From the NCBI GenBank assembly GCA_016748015.1, contig JAAOMT010000512.1, forward strand, positions 468,719 through 532,718: a DNA stretch of 64,000 nt, given 5' to 3'. This stretch comes from Geosiphon pyriformis. Its lineage: Eukaryota > Glomeromycota > Glomeromycetes > Archaeosporales > Geosiphonaceae. Under the pieces are notes generated by a model. That model ran no database searches. It had not been told where the DNA came from and was given only the letters and a program-made list of their open reading frames with translations. Position 1 is the stretch's first letter, and each line of letters begins with the position of its first letter. The position numbers and the translations under genes are program-made. Shown here piece by piece: positions 57,710-64,000 of this stretch.

Positions 57710-60700
57710 TTTGGTGTTCTTTATAAGATATAATCTAGCAAAGAACAAAGCACTATTATTAATTATTCCAAAAAGTAATAGATTTAAAAGTTATAAGAGC
57801 AAATTACTTAAAAGTCACAAAATTTTTATTTCAATAATATCACCAATAGTTAGAATTAATTAGCAATTATTTTCTAGCAAAATCAGCCTTCAATTTTTAT
57901 ATTAACAAAAAAATTATATATTTTCTAAAAAAACAAGCAAATTTTGAATTAGCAAGAAAAAATTTTTACAATAAATTATTACAATATACTAACTTATCAC
58001 AAAACTACAATTTTGCTCTAATTTTCATTAAAATAAATTACAAAATTAAAAAATATACTTGGCAAAAGTTTTCAATTACATTTGTAAACAAAGACAAAAA
58101 CAGGATACAAATATTAGCAAGTATACTTAAACCAATACAATTATTTAACTGAAAAAAATACAGAGTTGTTTTCTTATTATATTTATCATACTATTATATA
58201 TCAAGAAATATTATCAACATATCATTAAATTTATGTTATTATTAACAGTAAAACCAATTATCACAAAAGTTTTATTTCAAAGCAATTAGGAAAAATCCAA
58301 ACTGTTAAGAACTTATAACAATTACTTTAAAAGATTTAAGTTGTAATTAACAATACTATTAAAACTTTGATCACTGTTATTTCAATTTAATTTTAGATCT
58401 ACCAGTAATTGAACAAATACCAAGTCAGAAAAAAAAGAAAATAGTAATCAAAAAAATAATAGGCAAAATCCAAACAAATTCAAACAATCTAAATTCTGTT
58501 TTTATTATTAACAACAACTTATCTCCAATCATTTGGATTAACTTTTCAATTATATGAATAGCCACTCCTTAACAATCATTACAACAACTATTAGTTCTAA
58601 TGGCTTATGTTCTAATTGCAAAACTAAAAAATTTATTGGCAAAAAAAATAATGCCCAAGTCTAACTAAACAATATTGCAAAAGTTATTACAGCCAATAGT
58701 TGAAACAATATCAGAACATTTTAAGCTATTTTATATTTTTTTTTAGAATATTATTGACTTGTAATATTAAAGCTTAGTTAATAAGCTTTAAATCTTTGAT
58801 ATATTTAAACAAAATTTTTTATAGTATTTTAGTGATTATAACAGTATTAACTATTTTTTAACAGAATTTATTACTATTAAGTAAGACAATACTAAAGCAG
58901 TTACTATATATTTAGAATACTTTTATAAAAATCTGCATTAAATCTAAGCAATTAACACTAATTATTTTATAATGTCTCAAATCTTAAATTAGTTTATTTA
59001 TAAATTATATAGCAGCTTTTTGTAACAAATATGTCTATTACACCCAAATACATTTTAAAACACAGTTACCTATGTCAAAAATTTTGAATTAGCCAAGCTT
59101 AAAGCCAATTATGCTTAAGCCATAAATCTAATAATAAACAAATTATCTGACTTAGATTTAAAACTAAACCAATTTAGCAAATCAATTAATCAGAAATTAA
59201 AAAAATACTTAATTAATAATACAGCCATCTATTAATTTTCTTAATACTATAATTATTAAAGAAATTTAAATTGGTTTACAAATTAATTATATCTATCATT
59301 ATTATCATTAGTAAATTAATTATAGCAATCAAAAATATATATTTATTACTATTATAAAAAACAAAAACATTTAAAATTAAACTGTTATACAAGATTAAAT
59401 AACTTACAATTGGAAAATTAATATCAAAACCAAATTTTCAGTTTCTAACTTTGAATAATATTCAAAATTAAGTATTATATTAATAACAGCTCTATTATTC
59501 TTAAATAATACAGCCAATATATACATTTCTAATATATTAAGCCCCAATTCCAGTAATTTATTAAGTATTTTAATCTCAAATAATTTATCAACCTTAATAG
59601 CTCAAATACTGCTCCAAAATACTGGACCAATATTAATCAGAAACTAAAAACCAAAGATTATATACACTTAATAAAATTAGAGATTGGTAATAATTATACA
59701 CCAATCAATCTTTAATTTTTTAAACTTATTATCAAGATCATTTTCAAAAAATTCAGAAAATAAGTATGCCCAAAACCCGAATTTACAGAGCTATTTAAGT
59801 CTTTAACTACTTCAATAAACAACTTTTTCAACAACTAAGAAACTTAGAAAACACTTATTAACAATATTTCATTTACTATTATTATAAAAAATAAATTGCT
59901 TGCTGTAATATTTTTTTTAAACTTAAAAAACAAATAATAACACTTTTTTTCAATAAAACTATTCTTAATACCAAACCAATTACTATCATGTATACTAATA
60001 TTAAAGTTAATAGTTACTATATTAAACTAATTTAATAATAGATTAGCAAACAGTATTATTATATAACAATTCATAAACCAATTAAGTTGCTAAGTTGATT
60101 GAACTGCCAATATTAGAATTATTATTATTAATAAAGTTACTAAGACTTTTATTAGTAAAATTGATAACTTTCTTTTCAAAGTCAATAACATTATAGTATT
60201 AATTAAAATTCTGATAATAAAAGTTATATAATACTAAGTTTTTATTAATAATAACTGGTTTACTAATATCAATACAGTACTTAACTGGAATACTTAGAAA
60301 TTTTAGCTAAACTATAATAGTCAGCAAAATCAAATATTTGCTTTTTATGATTATTTTAAGATTTATTTAAAAGAGCAATTATTAATTAAGTTAAAAAAAA
60401 AGAAAAATTTACTTGAAAAGCATACCAAGTTTTCTAAACCAAAAAAAAACATAACAAGTTGTTACTAATGTCTACATAAAAAAAAAGACAAAAAAAAAAA
60501 AAACAAATCTTAAACCACTATTTTCACAAACAAACCAGTTAACAATTGATATATTCTATACTTAATACTAAAACTAAAAAAACAATCATCTTATATTTTA
60601 CTTAAATATAAGAATTGTAACAAAAAACTTTTATTCATAAAAGTTACTACTATAAAGCTTGTTACTGAAAATATTTTGAATAATCAAAACAACAAAAAAA

Positions 60701-61974
60701 GTGGAACAATAAATTTTGCTTAGTTTGTAACAAGATTTTTCTAAACAAAAAAATATAAAACAATATTTTTAGTTAAAAAAAAATGTGTAATAAATTATGT
60801 TAATATATAATTCTCATTAATAACTAAATAAACAAAAAAACACCAATAAATACCATATAGAACAAAGTTTTTTTACAGTTAAACAGTTATCTACACAATA
60901 AAAATAAGATTTAGAAAATAGCAACTACCAAAATTAAAAATATATTTTTTAATAATATCTAAAAAATTAAAAATAATTTACTAGAATCTGTTAAATCTAT
61001 TTTTATTCCAAATTTAAATATTTTTATTAACATTATGAACAATCCAAAACAATTTTATGAACATTATTAAAAGTTGACATTCACTTAAAAAAAACAAAAA
61101 CAGTATTTAGAACAATTAAATACTAGACTTTGTAAATATTGTTTGATTTTTAATGACTTCAAATATTGTGATAAGTGTAATTTTATTTACAATTTACTAC
61201 TGCACATAATCTATTTAATTTTTGAAAAAAAAACCTAATTAGTAGTTGCATTTTAGAATCAGAATTAAAAATCAATTATAATTTAGATTCTAATAATAAT
61301 AATAACAATAGTTCTAATAGTATTAACAATAATAATAACAATGATTCAAACTCTAATTTAAACTTTGAACATTATATTGCACTTTTAAATTTTTCTATGA
61401 AACAAAAACTTAAATAGTTTAATAATAATAATAAAAGTATTATGTTTAAATACACATATAATACTAATACAGAGTTTAATTTTAGATATCTTGGAAAAAA
61501 AACTATCAAATTAGAATTTCACTTATATATCAGTATAATTTTAAAAATAGCACTAAAAATTCTAACAACAACAATAATTTAGTTAGCTTCTAAATTTAGT
61601 TTAGTAAAAAAAAATTAATATTAAAAATAAAATAATTAACATAAAATATGTAGAAAATATTATTGTAATACTATAAAATAAATCAAAAAAAGCCTATACT
61701 ATTGAATTTAATAAAAAAATAGCATAGGCAATATTTCTGTCTTTGATAAAAATAGCTTAATTAGTACCAATAGGAACAAAAAAAGAATTAGAAATAATAA
61801 TAAAAAGGATTAATAAGTTTAAATTAACAGAAAAATAGAAATATTAGTCAATATAACAGAAAAAATAATAATTAATCAAGAAAAAATTATCTTTACCAAT
61901 TAACCAATTTCTATTTTATTATATAATTGATATATATTAAAAATAGCAAAAAAAGTAAAAAACTAACTACAATT
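57710..61974 (+). mobile_element. Degraded Ty3/gypsy element D interior (gag to dUTPase)
   Basis: Plus-strand A-family interior with stops throughout. Recognisable blocks: gag (NFELAKLKANYA and NQKLKKYL at about 59,085-59,215, against NFEAAKLKANHT and NQKLEGYL in A), the C-x2-C-x8-C-x2-C cluster at 61,130-61,177 (CKYCLIFNDFKYCDKC) and a dUTPase remnant (KYVENII, NKKIA then AIFLSLIKIA, about 61,645-61,760). The element is cut at about 61,975 by a LINE, and its 3' half is not in the window. Confidence 0.75.
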
Positions 61975-63434
61975 TTCAAAAAAACTCTTTGTCTTCTTAA
62001 TTTTATGACTATAATCAGAGCAAAAAGTAAAAAAACTGCACCTAATATTTTTTTGAGATATCTAATAAAATTTCAACCAAAAGAGCTCTTTTTGTTGTGA
62101 AAACAACTAAACAAAACGTTTTAAAAGCCTTTTTTTTACTTAATAATTGTGAAAAGCTGTCTTAATAATTATTGAAACAACTTTCTTATCTTTGGCTGGT
62201 CTTTTACCAGTTAAAGTTTTTTCAAAAAGACACACTTGGATTAGTCCCAGTGTTGTCTCTATTTCTTCAAAGAGCCCAAAGATTTTTAATAACAAACCAG
62301 TTAACAAGCTGGTCTTTCTATTCATAGCTTTTATATTAGGTGCTGTTAATATTTTTTCTCCAAAAAAAATGGTTAAAAAGACCAAAAGTTTAGAAAAGTA
62401 AGAGCAGTTGCTTGTTTTTGCTATTATTACACCAAACCCCTTTGTGGTTCCATAAAATCTTAGGTAAGATCTCTATAGTATTATTCAGCATATTATCCAA
62501 GATAGGCCAAGATTAACTGTTGACTGTGTTGTCAAATATGGCATCTTTCAGCAAATTATTGCTAGTTTTAAAAGCAAAACAACTATTTCTTATAGAGTCA
62601 TCTGTTTTTAAGAACTGAGCTGATCAAATAAAAACTGAATCATCTTTTTCTCTGGTTTTTGGCATTGTCATTGGTGGTACTTGGGAAATTATTGCTAGTT
62701 ATTAAAGATTTATTGGGTGGGTGGTCTCTACTTTGGTGCCTAATGCTACTTTTAAGATTAAATTGGCTTATGTTAAGGCTGTTTTTCAGTCTGTACATGG
62801 TTTTTTGAGTGTAAAATCAATGTTAAAGAACAATATAAAGCTCTTTTATATAGAGTTTGCTTTTCAAATGTTTTTGAAAGCTGCATTTTTGGTTAAGCTT
62901 ACAAGTTCTGTTTGCTTAGCCACTCTTAAAATTACTAAGTCTTTAGTGATTTCTGAATCTGGTCTCTTTTCTGCTGCTGTTGTGTTGTGTGATGTGTTTT
63001 TGAGTATGTTTACTGCTAACATTAAGACAGTTTTTGGCATATTTAATAATATCACTCATGTTATGCTGAAGTCTGTTGGCATTTGACAATATGTGATTAT
63101 TTATTTTGAAAAGTTAAACTCTGTTGTATCTGCTTTGAATTATTAATTAATTTTGGTAAGCAAAGATAGTGTTAAGATCTTCTCTTTGGTGAATCAAAAT
63201 GAAACTATTTTGTCTTATAATAGGTTTAAGACCAAGTTGGTTAATCTTCTTTCTGACTGTATTGCTTTTAAAATTAATGATATGGTTTTTCAGATTAGTA
63301 ATTGAACATGTTTTATTTCTTATTCTCCTGATTCTGGTTGTTATTTCCAATTTGTTCTGATTATATTTAGATCTTAGATTGACCTAGATGCTGCTATTGT
63401 AAAAACTAGTACACTAAAAAAGTGTCATATTTGG
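61975..63434 (+). mobile_element. LINE-2 remnant (5' part, ORF1)
   Basis: Composition becomes less AT-biased at about 61,975. A frame from about 62,721 to 63,434 encodes an RRM-like ORF1: SAAVVLCDVFLSMFTANIK, then VSKDSVKIF and LVNQNETILSYNRFK, ending TLKKCHIW. It is broken by stops (63,084, 63,147, 63,303, 63,375). Its second domain (KTKLVNLLSDCIAFKI ... TCFIS) parallels the second RRM-like unit of LINE-1 ORF1. An N-terminal Lys/Ser-rich stretch lies at 62,192-62,401 in another frame. The element is cut by the LTR at 63,435. The left boundary is approximate. Confidence 0.62.
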
Positions 63435-64000
63435 TATTATACTTAGAAAAAAAAAAATAATACATAATCAAAAAAAAAAAGCACATAATTATAAATTAGC
63501 CAATTAGAATAAAAGAAAAGAAAAGAGGATTTTTTTCAGGAAATTTTGAATGTTTTAGGAAATCCAGAATTATTTAGGAAATCCAAGATATTTCAAAAAA
63601 GTTGAGAATTTTTCAAGAAATCCTGGATGTTTCAGGAAATCAAAAATTTTGCAGGAAATCTAGCAAAGAATTATGTATATATAGCAATAGTATTAAAAGC
63701 AAAAAAAAAACAGACCTTTTAGTTTGGACTTTTCTTCTTATCTATTTACTAATTACTTCAAAGATAGTTCATATCTACTAAAATAAAATAATTAAAAATA
63801 TTAATAAAATACTTGTTTATATCCAATTTATATTGCTATTATTTGATTAAGAAATATTCATCAAACTCTAACTATCAACACTTTATGTTGACAGTTGCTG
63901 ATACTTAATCATACTAAAACAATAGTTCTTAATCACAGTTATTGATGGAATGTTAACTTAATTGTTTTGGCTTAATTTCTTCATTTTTTTTTATTTTCTT
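63435..64000 (+). repeat. A-family LTR running off the right edge
   Basis: Begins about TATTATACTTAGAAA (mutated TGTTACTCATAGAAA) within LINE-2. Contains an array of GGAAATCC-containing units (63,535-63,660), a TATATATA core near 63,677 and the conserved hairpin CTATCAACA-CTTTA-TGTTGACAG near 63,876. Whether it is a solo LTR or a full element cannot be told. Confidence 0.7.

Overview
The window looks like a chromosome piece from an AT-rich, repeat-laden fungus, most plausibly an arbuscular mycorrhizal (Glomeromycotan, Rhizophagus-like) genome. That is an inference from a stand-alone Sel1-repeat protein, a poly-glutamine PHO80-type cyclin, strong A+T bias, dense microsatellites, and a LINE family with RRM-like plus zinc-knuckle ORF1 proteins. 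There is no bacterial-style gene organisation, and I see no rRNA, tRNA or CRISPR.

Region 1 (1-16,240) is sparse host DNA. The supported genes are a Sel1-repeat protein (3706-4482, +) and an intronless poly-Q cyclin (6068-7432, +). Weaker candidates are an internal exon on the minus strand at the left edge (159-265) and a 3'-terminal exon (15,635-15,918, +). Microsatellites are numerous and a 975-base run of N lies at 10,088-11,062.

Region 2 (about 16,240-64,000) is a nested retrotransposon pile. The oldest layer is element C, a minus-strand Ty3/gypsy copy so depleted in G+C that hardly any reading frame survives (3' LTR 18,453-19,223, interior to 56,889). Three solo LTRs sit in it, each with a 4-bp target-site duplication. 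LINE-1 (+, 29,319-56,237) also inserted into C. Ty3 element A (-, 35,763-55,720, duplication ATGT) then inserted into LINE-1 ORF2. Ty3 element B (+, 43,970-53,839, duplication GTGT) then inserted into the gag of A. The nest is therefore C > LINE-1 > A > B. To the right, Ty3 element D (+, 5' LTR 56,890-57,709) interrupts C. D is broken by a second LINE (about 61,975-63,434), which is cut by another LTR running off the window.

Elements A and B are different families with the same unusual architecture: gag, protease, a Cys-rich zinc-ligand module I do not recognise, a dUTPase domain, RT-RNase H, integrase in a separate +1 ORF, and an extra 3' ORF ending in a shared LDFDRAQ motif next to the polypurine tract. 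All copies are inactive. Lesions are overwhelmingly C-to-T and G-to-A (Gln or Trp codons to stops, catalytic Asp to Asn, His to Tyr), which suggests a RIP-like or methyl-cytosine deamination process that has acted longest on the outermost layer.
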